From: Amia ocellicauda
Taxonomy: Eukaryota; Chordata; Actinopteri; Amiiformes; Amiidae
Direction of reading: 5' to 3'
Length of the DNA: 64,000 bases
Assembly: GCF_036373705.1 (NCBI RefSeq)
Contig: NW_027102779.1
Span: forward strand, 1 to 64,000
Below the pieces are notes generated by a model that had not been told where the DNA came from, searched no databases, and saw nothing but the letters and a program-made list of their open reading frames with translations. Position 1 is the first letter of the stretch. Every line of letters begins with the position of its first letter. Below are positions 38,920 through 51,339 of this stretch, piece by piece. Made by a program: the position numbers and the translations under genes.

Positions 38920-39273
38920 ACCTGCAATGGGCTCCCCCCAGAACGCCAGCGGCACAGGCCAGGAGGTAGCACCCCAGGAGAGGGCGCCACCGGCAGGGCT
39001 GCTACCGCTGCTGGGTACCCTAGCAAGCTTATTTGCTTGACATTGACCACCTCCACCTTATATGCCTGATCTGCTGTTCACCTGGATCACAGCTCCGCCC
39101 CAACAGGGCAGAGCCTCCCAAAAAATGGTACAAACTCATCCATGTCCCCCTCCACGGAATGCTTTAGTAAAAGGCGAAAGCGTTATGCGTATTGAAGGGA
39201 AACCCGAGTCCAAGATGCTTCCAACCAGCTCCTGGGTGCTCCCTGCGGCCGCAGGCCATGCTCCAGACAGCCG

Positions 39274-39296
39274 GGAGGGAGGGGGGGGGAGAGGGG

Positions 39297-39377
<81 letters not shown>

Positions 39378-39395
39378 ACACACACACACACACAC
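39274..39395. repeat. (GA)n(CA)n microsatellite, unit 11
   Basis: About 37 GA and 11 CA dinucleotides. Confidence 0.94.
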
Positions 39396-39681
39396 TGTTC
39401 AATGTGCACACAAGAGAGAGCTCAAAATCATGGACATACAGATCAAAATCGATTCACAATATGAATACTACAATTGTTCATTTCCTGTGTCTTCCTAGCC
39501 CAGTCGGCGAGGGAGCTCAGCACCGTGCTGTGCCTTTCTCTGCCTCTCCCTTTACTGCCAGGTCAGTGATGACATCACAGAACTCATCGCTCGGCAGGCT
39601 GCAATGACATCACAAAGCACGTACATTCTATCACGGCAGGCAGGCTTTTTTGTCTTTCTTTCAACCCAAGAATGATAAGGA

Positions 39682-39872
39682 GGTGCGTGCACCTTTCCCG
39701 GAAACACTGCAATACCGGGCCGATGCGTAAAGCGGGTGGAGCAAGCTCCCTCTCCGACTCCCCGTTGCAAAAATCCGTTTAATATGTTGTCCCCACATGG
39801 GGGACGTATCAGATATTAAACTGATAAGAACAGATACTACACTTGATCTTAGCCAAAAGGCCGAGAAGCGAT
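39682..39872 (-). ncRNA. RNU2: U2 spliceosomal snRNA, unit 11
   Basis: Complete; LINE copy F lies upstream. Confidence 0.97.
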
Positions 39873-40678
39873 ACCTGCAATGGGCTCCCCCCAGAACGCC
39901 AGCGGCACAGGCCAGGAGGTAGCACCCCAGGAGAGGGCGCCACCGGCAGGGCTGCTACCGCTGCTGGGTACCCTAGCAAGCTTATTTGCTTGACATTGAC
40001 CACCTCCACCTTATATGCCTGATCTGCTGTTCACCTGGATCACAGCTCCGCCCCAACAGGGCAGAGCCTCCCAAAAAATGGTACAAACTCATCCATGTCC
40101 CCCTCCACGGAATGCTTTAGTAAAATACTGTTTATTAGGTTTAGTATTTTTACATTTCTTAAAATAGAACAATTTCAATTTTAATACTTATGATTAAAAT
40201 CGTTTAAAATATCAGTTCTTAAAATCACTTAAAATTTTTAAAATCTTGTGATTTTTTTAACAAAACTAAAACAATAAACTTTAAAATAAACGTGCTCAAA
40301 TCAAATAAACAAAACGTGATAAAAGCAAAAACTGCACACCAACAAAAAAGTCAAATACATTGAAGATAACAGAAAATGCAATAGACAAAATAAAGAAACA
40401 ATTAAAAAGTAAAAATAAAAAACAAACAAAAAAGTCTAATGCATTTTAAATTAAACCCAAAACGGTCAATGTATTTGACAAAAAAATATAACAAAACTAT
40501 ACCAGAAACCCTAAACAATTGTGATTTAAAAACAACTAAGTCTTTAAAAACAATTAAGATTTGTTATTTAAAATCTTCTTTTAAAAACAATCATTCATAA
40601 AATCTTTAAAAGATCTTTAAAAGATCTTGGACTCGGGCTCCAGCAGGGGGAACTAACCGTCCCCGGAGGTGGGTCCCA

Positions 40679-43600
40679 TCATGGGATCCTGAGCTCCCCC
40701 AGATCTTGTATACGCCAGTTCTTAAAGGCTTCCTCCTTGCCCCTCTGATGGACCTCCAGATTGACGTAGTCTTTTACAAACACCATGCCCCTCCGCGCGA
40801 TGACGATCGGGTCCAGCTCCTGCTTATTAAACAAACAGATGTTCCGTCCCTCCCACAGTGCCTGCTTCACTGCGCAGACGACACGCCACCAGCACCTCAG
40901 GGTTGATGTTGAAATTCCCCTTGCCGGACCGTATAGGATCTGCTGGGCGGTCGCCCGCGCAGGAACGGCGAACCTGTGGAGGAACGGAGAAAACAGGAGC
41001 CAGACCCTGTGGGCGGAGGGGCACTCACTAAAAATGTGAGCCTCCGTCTCCTTCCCCAAGCAACCCTTATAGGGGCAGGTGTCATAAGGAGCTATGCCCC
41101 TTCTGTGCATAAACACTCGGGTGGGGAGACACCGACTCACAGCCATCCAGGAGACATCTTTCTGCGTGTTCGTGAGGCAAACGTGCGTAGCGTTAGCCCA
41201 GATAAACCGGCAGGTTTCGGGAGGGAAATCTTCTATCCGGCTGGTCTCCTGGGCAGATCTCATCTGACTACAGATGGTCTTATAATCCCAGGAGGCCAGC
41301 ACGACTTTATGGAGGCCTACTTCGAGCGCAAAGGCTCGGAGCGCCCTGTAGAACGGCGGGGGATCCCACGAGTGCGGCCTGGTGTTGTCCATGGCGCAGA
41401 GGCCGAATGGTCTCAGGCTGCTGGCAAAATAAAAGCGGTTCATGAAACTCACTTTCTTGCCAGCAGCCTGGATGTTCTTAACCACATAGGCCAGCCCCTG
41501 CGCCTTTATCAGCCGCACAACGTCCGGGACCCCCCTGCCTCCATCCAGGGTACCCTTCACCATCTGCACTCTTTTCAGCCTCTCCATTTTGCTCCCCCAG
41601 ACAAACCGAAATATAATTCGGGTCACTAGTTTTGCGATACCCTTGTCTGGGGGGAAGATCATTCCTACGTAGAGGAGTATCGGGAAGAGGATGGCCTTTA
41701 CGACCAGCACCTTACCAGCCATCGTCAAGGTCCTTGTGCTCCAGCCGTGGATCTTCCTTTGGACCTTTGCTATGGCCTCCTCCCAGCTCCGGGTGCCCGT
41801 GTTGGTCCCGTCGATCGTGATCCCCAGAACCTTGATAAACGGCTTCACAGGGAACACGGTCGGCGGGCCCCGGCCGACAGGCCATGCCCTGGAGAGGTAG
41901 ACCTCGCTCTTGGCCTTATTCACAGCGGCCCCCGTCGCCCTGCAGAAGCCGTCCAGCAGTTCCTCGACCCTGGCCACGGACGGAGCGTCCGTGCAGACCA
42001 CGGCCACGTCGTCCATATAGGCCAGGGCCTTCAGTTGCTCTCCGCCGGAACCCGGGAGATGGAAACCTGTCACCCGGACGTCCCGGCGGATCGCCTGCAT
42101 GAACGGCTCCAAGCAGAGGACGTACAGCAGGGCCGACAGGGGACAACCCTGCCGGACCCCCGACCTGACCGGAAATGGTTCGGTCAGGTGGCGGTTCACA
42201 AGGACCCTGCTGCTTAGGCCGCTGTAGATGATCTTGACCCACTTCCTCAGGCCAAGAGCGAGACCCATCCTCTCCATAACAAGCTGCAGGTATTCGTGGC
42301 CCACTCTGTCGAAGGCCTTCTCCTGGTCCAAGCTGATTAGGACCAGGGGAAGCCTTCTCTCGTTCGAGTAGGCCACGACATCCCTGAGCAGCATGGCGTT
42401 GTCGGCCGCCGATCTCCCCCGGGCACCACAGACCTGGTCGGGACCCACGACTTGAGGGAGTGGCCGCTGCAGCCGGAGCGTCAGTGCTTTGGCCAGTATC
42501 TTGTAGTCGGTGCACAGGAGGCTGACTGGCCGCCAGTTCCTCAGATCTTTCGTGTCTCCCTTCTTGTGAAGAAGGGAGAGGATACTCTTCTTCATCGAAG
42601 GGGCCAATCTGCCCTCTCTGTACATCGACCCCAGGACCTGGCCCAGATCTTCCTTAAGCACCTCCCAAAAGATCTTATAGAACTCAGCAGGGATCCCGTC
42701 GGGACCCGGTGTCCTTCCAGAGTTAAGACTCTTTATCACCTGGGAGAGTTCAGTGGTGGTGATCTCTGGATCCTCCTCCTCCTCGTCCCCCTCATTGCGG
42801 GACTCCAACAGGGACAGAAAGTGATGGATCAGATTTTGATCCACCACCTTCTGGTCGTACAACTCCCTGTAGAAATCCCGCACCACTGTCTCAACAGCCT
42901 CTCTGCCCTCCACCTCTTGCCCCGAGGAGTCGATCATGGAGGACATTGCAGGCCGCCTCTCCTTCGTTTTCTTGAAGAAGAAGCGGCTGCATTTCTCATC
43001 GTCCTCCATGATGCGGACCCTGGAAAGGACCTTGATCTTTTCTTGCTCCTCCCGATAGAGGGCGGAGAGACTCAGTTTGACCCGGGCCACCTCCTCAGCT
43101 AGGTCGAAGCCTCTGAGCTGTAAAAGACTCAGGCGCTGGAGGCGGGCGTTTAGATGGGAATATCTCGCCCGCCTCTCGCGAGCTTTCCGTTTCCCCAGCT
43201 GAATGAAGTAGCCCTTGGTTCTTTTCTTCATCATCTCCCACCACTCTATGGGAGAATCAAAAAGGTCCTTCAGGGTCCTCCACTCCTCGAGGCGTCTGCT
43301 AAAGGTCTTAATCACACGAGGGTCATCGAGCAGAGAGGTGTTGAGCTTCCAGACCCCAGGCCCCGACTCCCGTGTGCTCGGAATGAGCACCTCTGTCGTC
43401 AGGAGCCTGTGGTCTGAAAAGAAGACCGCCTCCGAAGACATAGCGGTCCTCTCCAGTGGCTTGCTGAGGAGGACGAGATCTATCCTGGAGAAGGAGGAGC
43501 CAGAAGAACTCACCCAGGTGAACAAGGGGACCAGGTCCCGACCTGCGTCGCAGAGTTCAAAGTCCTCCACGAACGCAGCGAGGTCCCTGCTGGATCTATC

Positions 43601-44110
43601 GTTGCGGGGCTTACTCCGGTCTACATCCCTCAGAGCACAGTTGAAATCACCTGAAATGATAACTGGCAAGGTGCCGATCAGGAGCGGGCGTAGCTGAGGG
43701 AGAAAGAGGACTCTCTCTCTCTGGCTGGTGGGGGCATAGACATTGACCAGCCTCAATACAGCCCCCTTGTATTTAAAATCGAGGCTGGCCAGTCTGCCCG
43801 CCTCTATAACCTTGAATGTTTTAACTATTAAGAAGGGGTTTTTCAGGAGTACGGCAATCCCGTCCGCTCGGGACACATTGGACCCCGACCAGAAGGATTC
43901 TCCTAGGGTCCAAGTGTCCCGGAGATCTTTGTATTCTTTTTGGAACGGGATGCCGCACTCCTGCAAACAGATAATATCCGCCTTCATTCCAGCCAGAGAG
44001 TTTAAAACATCGGTCCTCTTTTTCACCTCAGCAATGCTCCTCACATTAATTGAAATAATAGTTAATGCCATAATGGCTGTGAGGGCAATTACCCGCTCCG
44101 TAACAATCAT
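40679..44110 (-). CDS. LINE ORF2 endonuclease/RT (copy F)
   Basis: 1143 aa, intact; one glutamate fewer than copies A-E. Markers GDTKD, NERRLP and PARGIS. By eye the protein is identical to that of copy G. Confidence 0.95.
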   Translation of the reverse strand: MIVTERVIALTAIMALTIISINVRSIAEVKKRTDVLNSLAGMKADIICLQECGIPFQKEYKDLRDTWTLGESFWSGSNVSRADGIAVLLKNPFLIVKTFKVIEAGRLASLDFKYKGAVLRLVNVYAPTSQRERVLFLPQLRPLLIGTLPVIISGDFNCALRDVDRSKPRNDRSSRDLAAFVEDFELCDAGRDLVPLFTWVSSSGSSFSRIDLVLLSKPLERTAMSSEAVFFSDHRLLTTEVLIPSTRESGPGVWKLNTSLLDDPRVIKTFSRRLEEWRTLKDLFDSPIEWWEMMKKRTKGYFIQLGKRKARERRARYSHLNARLQRLSLLQLRGFDLAEEVARVKLSLSALYREEQEKIKVLSRVRIMEDDEKCSRFFFKKTKERRPAMSSMIDSSGQEVEGREAVETVVRDFYRELYDQKVVDQNLIHHFLSLLESRNEGDEEEEDPEITTTELSQVIKSLNSGRTPGPDGIPAEFYKIFWEVLKEDLGQVLGSMYREGRLAPSMKKSILSLLHKKGDTKDLRNWRPVSLLCTDYKILAKALTLRLQRPLPQVVGPDQVCGARGRSAADNAMLLRDVVAYSNERRLPLVLISLDQEKAFDRVGHEYLQLVMERMGLALGLRKWVKIIYSGLSSRVLVNRHLTEPFPVRSGVRQGCPLSALLYVLCLEPFMQAIRRDVRVTGFHLPGSGGEQLKALAYMDDVAVVCTDAPSVARVEELLDGFCRATGAAVNKAKSEVYLSRAWPVGRGPPTVFPVKPFIKVLGITIDGTNTGTRSWEEAIAKVQRKIHGWSTRTLTMAGKVLVVKAILFPILLYVGMIFPPDKGIAKLVTRIIFRFVWGSKMERLKRVQMVKGTLDGGRGVPDVVRLIKAQGLAYVVKNIQAAGKKVSFMNRFYFASSLRPFGLCAMDNTRPHSWDPPPFYRALRAFALEVGLHKVVLASWDYKTICSQMRSAQETSRIEDFPPETCRFIWANATHVCLTNTQKDVSWMAVSRCLPTRVFMHRRGIAPYDTCPYKGCLGKETEAHIFSECPSAHRVWLLFSPFLHRFAVPARATAQQILYGPARGISTSTLRCWWRVVCAVKQALWEGRNICLFNKQELDPIVIARRGMVFVKDYVNLEVHQRGKEEAFKNWRIQDLGELRIP

Positions 44111-45744
44111 GTAAAGAAACCTTTCTCTTCCCCACTCCTCTCTTCTCCCTCACCTAGCTTAGCGCTAGCACCCATCATTTCAATCATTTGCCTCACCGCT
44201 TGATCCTCTAGGAAGACTATGGGGGGGGCTCGGCTCCCGCCACCCGGTAAGGCGGGCAAAACTCCACTGGGCTCAGGGCCCGTGGTGCTGGAGGTTCTCC
44301 CTGGTTCCTTTGAGGCCGAGGCCCGACGAACAGATGGCAGGGCAGAGGCTTTATGTACAACTGGGGAGAAAACTGTATAGACCCCGCTAGTCGTTCTTTT
44401 AACTAATGGTGGGGGAGGGGGTGGTCTCTCCCTTCCCGGCTGTCTGCCGCCGCAGGCCTCCTCCCCCAGCGCCAGTGACCTTGCCATCACGTCCCTGATG
44501 TCTTTCTGGGAAAGGACACTGGCGCCGACTCTCGTCTCCTGAGGACCTGCGGCTCTCCCACTACTGCCGGGAGGGCATACCTGACCCCTCCCCTGGGAGA
44601 GTCTCAGTTGTGGGGCAGGAGGAATGTTATTTCTAGGGGGCCTCTCATCTACCAGGCTGCCCACTCGGGGCAGTGGAGAAGGCCCACCACTCTCCTCTCC
44701 GGAGTCAGAGTGGGGTGTATAAAAATTAGAGGGAGGGGACTCTGGAGCGGGGGAGGAGCCGGCAGGGGGGGGAGAATCTGCAGAATGAATCCTCTTTTTC
44801 ATCATACCCCCCCTACCCATGCTCCTTTTCTCAGCCCTCCTTCTCTTCCCCGCTACCACTGTCCACTCTCCCTCTGCCTCCACTTCTGACCCAGAGTCAG
44901 AGAGGGAGCCTATGAGGCTCCTGAGGATTGTTTCCTCTCTACCCCCATCTTGGGGTATCACCTTTGGAGGAGCCTCCGCTTGGTTTTCTCTCTCTCCACC
45001 ACCCCCGAGGGCCCGCGCCCTATTTGCATAGGAGGAGGGACAATTCCTAAAGAGGTGCCCTCCCCCACCGCACAGGTTGCAGGCCCTCTCCTGCTTGCAG
45101 GCCCTGGTCTGATGTTCCCCGCCGCAGACCTTGCACTTAACAACGGTACAGGCTGCGGCTAAATGACCCAGGGCCCCGCAGTTCCTACATAATTTGGGCA
45201 TGCCATGATAAAAGACAAGCCCCCTATTTGCTCCTAAAACCACGGTGCTTGGTAGATGGCGTACTCCGCCGATGGCGGCCACTTCCACCTGCAGGCGCAC
45301 CTGCCACCGCCGAGCACCGGTCCAGACCCCATCCTCATCATTAACTCTCCTACTTTCAGACAGGATCTCACAGTGTCTCCTCAGCCATACTTCTACGTCG
45401 TACTCTGCCACTGCTTCGTTGTAAAACTGAATAGTTACAATTTTAATCTCTCTATCCGTCAGGGCGTCGACCACAAAGTCATTCAGGGGCATGCTGTCTT
45501 TTTTCTCCCTATATAGGTTCCAAAAACTCTCCAGCACTTGAGGGTTCTTAAAGCTCACCTCGAACACGTCCCTAGGTCCAGGCAGTTTTACCACGCAGTT
45601 CAGCTCAGAAGGGGCAAAGCCCAGGCCCCTCTGCAGCACGGACCTGCTGAACTCCAGCCGGGTGAGGGCCGCGGTCTCGGCTCCAGCCTCACGGCTGAAG
45701 CGCACCGCATTATGGCGCCTCACACCGGCGGTTCGCTGGGCCAT
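44107..45744 (-). CDS. LINE ORF1 CCHC protein (copy F)
   Basis: 545 aa from the ATG at 45744, intact; ASKEP marker. ATGA overlap with ORF2. Confidence 0.93.
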   Translation of the reverse strand: MAQRTAGVRRHNAVRFSREAGAETAALTRLEFSRSVLQRGLGFAPSELNCVVKLPGPRDVFEVSFKNPQVLESFWNLYREKKDSMPLNDFVVDALTDREIKIVTIQFYNEAVAEYDVEVWLRRHCEILSESRRVNDEDGVWTGARRWQVRLQVEVAAIGGVRHLPSTVVLGANRGLVFYHGMPKLCRNCGALGHLAAACTVVKCKVCGGEHQTRACKQERACNLCGGGGHLFRNCPSSYANRARALGGGGERENQAEAPPKVIPQDGGREETILRSLIGSLSDSGSEVEAEGEWTVVAGKRRRAEKRSMGRGGMMKKRIHSADSPPPAGSSPAPESPPSNFYTPHSDSGEESGGPSPLPRVGSLVDERPPRNNIPPAPQLRLSQGRGQVCPPGSSGRAAGPQETRVGASVLSQKDIRDVMARSLALGEEACGGRQPGRERPPPPPPLVKRTTSGVYTVFSPVVHKASALPSVRRASASKEPGRTSSTTGPEPSGVLPALPGGGSRAPPIVFLEDQAVRQMIEMMGASAKLGEGEERSGEEKGFFT

Positions 45745-46297
45745 GCTGCACTTTCCTACCTTGGAGAAGGGTCGGGAGGCTCTCAATCCGGAGGTCGGGG
45801 CAAGTCCACCTGGCTGGGGAGCAGCTTCCACCTCCGGGGCTCTTGCAGGGAGCGGGCCTTGCGGGGAGAAGTCCGGGCCCTGGCTGCAGGAGGCCTCCCT
45901 CAGGGACGTTGCCGATCGGCCTGGTCGGTCCCTGGAATCCGAGGCCTCTCCTGGATCCTGGCTGGTGACGTCAGCGGGGAGCAGTCCTGGTCAGGCCGGG
46001 CTCCGGGTAGATGGTCGGCCGGGCTTCTGGATGGGACCCACTCCGTGAGGAGTCCTCCGACCCCTCTGGCTAGGTCCCCTGTCGCTCCCGGTCCGTCCCA
46101 ATCTCCACTCGCCTCGGCCTCCGGACCGCTCCAAGGACCCAGGACTCTGCAGCTCTGTCAACCGGCACCTCCCCGTCTCGTCTGGTCTGGCCTGATGGAT
46201 CAGCTCCCTGCAAGGAAAAAAGAAAGACTGTCAAATACAGCTCAAAAAGCCCCCTGCTGGACAAAGGTTTCTCTCGCTATTGGAGGGAAACCCGAGT

Positions 46298-46299
<2 letters not shown>

Positions 46300-46359
<60 letters not shown>

Positions 46360-46377
46360 ACACACACACACACACAC
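46300..46377. repeat. (GA)n(CA)n microsatellite, unit 12 (spacer-deleted)
   Basis: The GA tract begins right after GAGTCCA. About 80 bp of spacer and the G-rich lead-in are missing. Confidence 0.93.
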
Positions 46378-46663
46378 TGTTCAATGTGCACACAAGAGAG
46401 AGCTCAAAATCATGGACATACAGATCAAAATCGATTCACAATATGAATACTACAATTGTTCATTTCCTGTGTCTTCCTAGCCCAGTCGGCGAGGGAGCTC
46501 AGCACCGTGCTGTGCCTTTCTCTGCCTCTCCCTTTACTGCCAGGTCAGTGATGACATCACAGAACTCATCGCTCGGCAGGCTGCAATGACATCACAAAGC
46601 ACGTACATTCTATCACGGCAGGCAGGCTTTTTTGTCTTTCTTTCAACCCAAGAATGATAAGGA

Positions 46664-46854
46664 GGTGCGTGCACCTTTCCCGGAAACACTGCAATACCGG
46701 GCCGATGCGTAAAGCGGGTGGAGCAAGCTCCCTCTCCGACTCCCCGTTGCAAAAATCCGTTTAATATGTTGTCCCCACATGGGGGACGTATCAGATATTA
46801 AACTGATAAGAACAGATACTACACTTGATCTTAGCCAAAAGGCCGAGAAGCGAT
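46664..46854 (-). ncRNA. RNU2: U2 spliceosomal snRNA, unit 12
   Basis: Complete; the 3' spacer deletion next to LINE copy F does not reach the 3' box. Confidence 0.97.
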
Positions 46855-47209
46855 ACCTGCAATGGGCTCCCCCCAGAACGCCAGCGGCACAGGCCAGGAG
46901 GTAGCACCCCAGGAGGGGGCGCCACCGGCAGGGCTGCTACCGCTGCTGGGTACCCTAGCAAGCTTATTTGCTTGACATTGACCACCTCCACCTTATATGC
47001 CTGATCTGCTGTTCACCTGGATCACAGCTCCGCCCCAACAGGGCAGAGCCTCCCAAAAAATGGTACAAACTCATCCATGTCCCCCTCCACGGAATGCTTT
47101 AGTAAAAGGCGAAAGCGTTATGCGTATTGAAGGGAAACCCGAGTCCAAGATGCTTCCAACCAGCTCCTGGGTGCTCCCTGCGGCCGCAGGCCATGCTCCA
47201 GACAGCCGG

Positions 47210-47231
47210 GAGGGAGGGGGGGGGAGAGGGG

Positions 47232-47306
<75 letters not shown>

Positions 47307-47324
47307 ACACACACACACACACAC
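47210..47324. repeat. (GA)n(CA)n microsatellite, unit 13
   Basis: About 34 GA and 11 CA dinucleotides. Confidence 0.94.
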
Positions 47325-47610
47325 TGTTCAATGTGCACACAAGAGAGAGCTCAAAATCATGGACATACAGATCAAAATCGATTCACAATATGAATACTAC
47401 AATTGTTCATTTCCTGTGTCTTCCTAGCCCAGTCGGCGAGGGAGCTCAGCACCGTGCTGTGCCTTTCTCTGCCTCTCCCTTTACTGCCAGGTCAGTGATG
47501 ACATCACAGAACTCATCGCTCGGCAGGCTGCAATGACATCACAAAGCACGTACATTCTATCACGGCAGGCAGGCTTTTTTGTCTTTCTTTCAACCCAAGA
47601 ATGATAAGGA

Positions 47611-47801
47611 GGTGCGTGCACCTTTCCCGGAAACACTGCAATACCGGGCCGATGCGTAAAGCGGGTGGAGCAAGCTCCCTCTCCGACTCCCCGTTGCAAA
47701 AATCCGTTTAATATGTTGTCCCCACATGGGGGACGTATCAGATATTAAACTGATAAGAACAGATACTACACTTGATCTTAGCCAAAAGGCCGAGAAGCGA
47801 T
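47611..47801 (-). ncRNA. RNU2: U2 spliceosomal snRNA, unit 13
   Basis: Complete, with 3' box. Confidence 0.97.
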
Positions 47802-48156
47802 ACCTGCAATGGGCTCCCCCCAGAACGCCAGCGGCACAGGCCAGGAGGTAGCACCCCAGGAGAGGGCGCCACCGGCAGGGCTGCTACCGCTGCTGGGTAC
47901 CCTAGCAAGCTTATTTGCTTGACATTGACCACCTCCACCTTATATGCCTGATCTGCTGTTCACCTGGATCACAGCTCCGCCCCAACAGGGCAGAGCCTCC
48001 CAAAAAATGGTACAAACTCATCCATGTCCCCCTCCACGGAATGCTTTAGTAAAAGGCGAAAGCGTTATGCGTATTGAAGGGAAACCCGAGTCCAAGATGC
48101 TTCCAACCAGCTCCTGGGTGCTCCCTGCGGCCGCAGGCCATGCTCCAGACAGCCGG

Positions 48157-48177
48157 GAGGGAGGGGGGGGAGAGGGG

Positions 48178-48246
<69 letters not shown>

Positions 48247-48264
48247 ACACACACACACACACAC
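48157..48264. repeat. (GA)n(CA)n microsatellite, unit 14
   Basis: About 31 GA and 11 CA dinucleotides. Confidence 0.94.
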
Positions 48265-48550
48265 TGTTCAATGTGCACACAAGAGAGAGCTCAAAATCAT
48301 GGACATACAGATCAAAATCGATTCACAATATGAATACTACAATTGTTCATTTCCTGTGTCTTCCTAGCCCAGTCGGCGAGGGAGCTCAGCACCGTGCTGT
48401 GCCTTTCTCTGCCTCTCCCTTTACTGCCAGGTCAGTGATGACATCACAGAACTCATCGCTCGGCAGGCTGCAATGACATCACAAAGCACGTACATTCTAT
48501 CACGGCAGGCAGGCTTTTTTGTCTTTCTTTCAACCCAAGAATGATAAGGA

Positions 48551-48741
48551 GGTGCGTGCACCTTTCCCGGAAACACTGCAATACCGGGCCGATGCGTAAA
48601 GCGGGTGGAGCAAGCTCCCTCTCCGACTCCCCGTTGCAAAAATCCGTTTAATATGTTGTCCCCACATGGGGGACGTATCAGATATTAAACTGATAAGAAC
48701 AGATACTACACTTGATCTTAGCCAAAAGGCCGAGAAGCGAT
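48551..48741 (-). ncRNA. RNU2: U2 spliceosomal snRNA, unit 14
   Basis: Complete, with 3' box. Confidence 0.97.
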
Positions 48742-49097
48742 ACCTGCAATGGGCTCCCCCCAGAACGCCAGCGGCACAGGCCAGGAGGTAGCACCCCAGG
48801 AGAGGGCGCCACCGGCAGGGCTGCTACCGCTGCTGGGTACCCTAGCAAGCTTATTTGCTTGACATTGACCACCTCCACCTTATATGCCTGATCTGCTGTT
48901 CACCTGGATCACAGCTCCGCCCCAACAGGGCAGAGCCTCCCAAAAAATGGTACAAACTCATCCATGTCCCCCTCCACGGAATGCTTTAGTAAAAGGCGAA
49001 AGCGTTATGCGTATTGAAGGGAAACCCGAGTCCAAGATGCTTCCAACCAGCTCCTGGGTGCTCCCTGCGGCCGCAGGCCATGCTCCAGACAGCCGGG

Positions 49098-49115
49098 AGG
49101 GAGGGGGGGGGAGAG

Positions 49116-49165
<50 letters not shown>

Positions 49166-49183
49166 ACACACACACACACACAC
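49098..49183. repeat. (GA)n(CA)n microsatellite, unit 15
   Basis: Short allele; the second G run is interrupted (GAGAGGAGGAGAG). Confidence 0.93.
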
Positions 49184-49469
49184 TGTTCAATGTGCACACA
49201 AGAGAGAGCTCAAAATCATGGACATACAGATCAAAATCGATTCACAATATGAATACTACAATTGTTCATTTCCTGTGTCTTCCTAGCCCAGTCGGCGAGG
49301 GAGCTCAGCACCGTGCTGTGCCTTTCTCTGCCTCTCCCTTTACTGCCAGGTCAGTGATGACATCACAGAACTCATCGCTCGGCAGGCTGCAATGACATCA
49401 CAAAGCACGTACATTCTATCACGGCAGGCAGGCTTTTTTGTCTTTCTTTCAACCCAAGAATGATAAGGA

Positions 49470-49660
49470 GGTGCGTGCACCTTTCCCGGAAACACTGCAA
49501 TACCGGGCCGATGCGTAAAGCGGGTGGAGCAAGCTCCCTCTCCGACTCCCCGTTGCAAAAATCCGTTTAATATGTTGTCCCCACATGGGGGACGTATCAG
49601 ATATTAAACTGATAAGAACAGATACTACACTTGATCTTAGCCAAAAGGCCGAGAAGCGAT
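49470..49660 (-). ncRNA. RNU2: U2 spliceosomal snRNA, unit 15
   Basis: Complete, with 3' box. Confidence 0.97.
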
Positions 49661-50014
49661 ACCTGCAATGGGCTCCCCCCAGAACGCCAGCGGCACAGGC
49701 CAGGAGGTAGCACCCCAGGAGAGGGCGCCACCGGCAGGGCTGCTACCGCTGCTGGGTACCCTAGCAAGCTTATTTGCTTGACATTGACCACCTCCACCTT
49801 ATATGCCTGATCTGCTGTTCACCTGGATCACAGCTCCGCCCCAACAGGGCAGAGCCTCCCAAAAAATGGTACAAACTCATCCATGTCCCCCTCCACGGAA
49901 TGCTTTAGTAAAAGGCGAAAGCGTTATGCGTATTGAAGGGAAACCCGAGTCCAAGATGCTTCCAACCAGCTCCTGGGTGCTCCCTGCGGCCGCAGGCCAT
50001 GCTCCAGACAGCCG

Positions 50015-50036
50015 GGAGGGAGGGGGGGGGAGAGGG

Positions 50037-50113
<77 letters not shown>

Positions 50114-50133
50114 ACACACACACACACACACAC
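50015..50133. repeat. (GA)n(CA)n microsatellite, unit 16
   Basis: About 36 GA and 12 CA dinucleotides. Confidence 0.94.
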
Positions 50134-50419
50134 TGTTCAATGTGCACACAAGAGAGAGCTCAAAATCATGGACATACAGATCAAAATCGATTCACAATAT
50201 GAATACTACAATTGTTCATTTCCTGTGTCTTCCTAGCCCAGTCGGCGAGGGAGCTCAGCACCGTGCTGTGCCTTTCTCTGCCTCTCCCTTTACTGCCAGG
50301 TCAGTGATGACATCACAGAACTCATCGCTCGGCAGGCTGCAATGACATCACAAAGCACGTACATTCTATCACGGCAGGCAGGCTTTTTTGTCTTTCTTTC
50401 AACCCAAGAATGATAAGGA

Positions 50420-50610
50420 GGTGCGTGCACCTTTCCCGGAAACACTGCAATACCGGGCCGATGCGTAAAGCGGGTGGAGCAAGCTCCCTCTCCGACTCCC
50501 CGTTGCAAAAATCCGTTTAATATGTTGTCCCCACATGGGGGACGTATCAGATATTAAACTGATAAGAACAGATACTACACTTGATCTTAGCCAAAAGGCC
50601 GAGAAGCGAT
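50420..50610 (-). ncRNA. RNU2: U2 spliceosomal snRNA, unit 16
   Basis: Complete, with 3' box. Confidence 0.97.
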
Positions 50611-50964
50611 ACCTGCAATGGGCTCCCCCCAGAACGCCAGCGGCACAGGCCAGGAGGTAGCACCCCAGGAGAGGGCGCCACCGGCAGGGCTGCTACCGCT
50701 GCTGGGTACCCTAGCAAGCTTATTTGCTTGACATTGACCACCTCCACCTTATATGCCTGATCTGCTGTTCACCTGGATCACAGCTCCGCCCCAACAGGGC
50801 AGAGCCTCCCAAAAAATGGTACAAACTCATCCATGTCCCCCTCCACGGAATGCTTTAGTAAAAGGCGAAAGCGTTATGCGTATTGAAGGGAAACCCGAGT
50901 CCAAGATGCTTCCAACCAGCTCCTGGGTGCTCCCTGCGGCCGCAGGCCATGCTCCAGACAGCCG

Positions 50965-50986
50965 GGAGGGAGGGGGGGGGAGAGGG

Positions 50987-51033
<47 letters not shown>

Positions 51034-51053
51034 ACACACACACACACACACAC
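50965..51053. repeat. (GA)n(CA)n microsatellite, unit 17
   Basis: Short GA allele, about 21 repeats, with 12 CA. Confidence 0.94.
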
Positions 51054-51339
51054 TGTTCAATGTGCACACAAGAGAGAGCTCAAAATCATGGACATACAGA
51101 TCAAAATCGATTCACAATATGAATACTACAATTGTTCATTTCCTGTGTCTTCCTAGCCCAGTCGGCGAGGGAGCTCAGCACCGTGCTGTGCCTTTCTCTG
51201 CCTCTCCCTTTACTGCCAGGTCAGTGATGACATCACAGAACTCATCGCTCGGCAGGCTGCAATGACATCACAAAGCACGTACATTCTATCACGGCAGGCA
51301 GGCTTTTTTGTCTTTCTTTCAACCCAAGAATGATAAGGA

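Larger units (their letters stand above)
37322..40135 (-). repeat. U2 array segment, three units (9-11)
   Basis: Units repeat at 951 and 953 bp and all have AGGAGA-type promoters. The two internal target sites are empty. Confidence 0.94.
40136..46283 (-). mobile_element. U2-targeting LINE, full length (copy F)
   Basis: Complete and very close to copy G, sharing a one-codon shorter glutamate run in ORF2. The 5'-flanking U2 spacer is shortened: from GAGTCCA it goes straight into the GA repeat, losing about 80 bp of spacer between LINE and microsatellite. Copy G has nearly the same loss, so the two are probably duplicates of one LINE-plus-U2 segment. Confidence 0.93.
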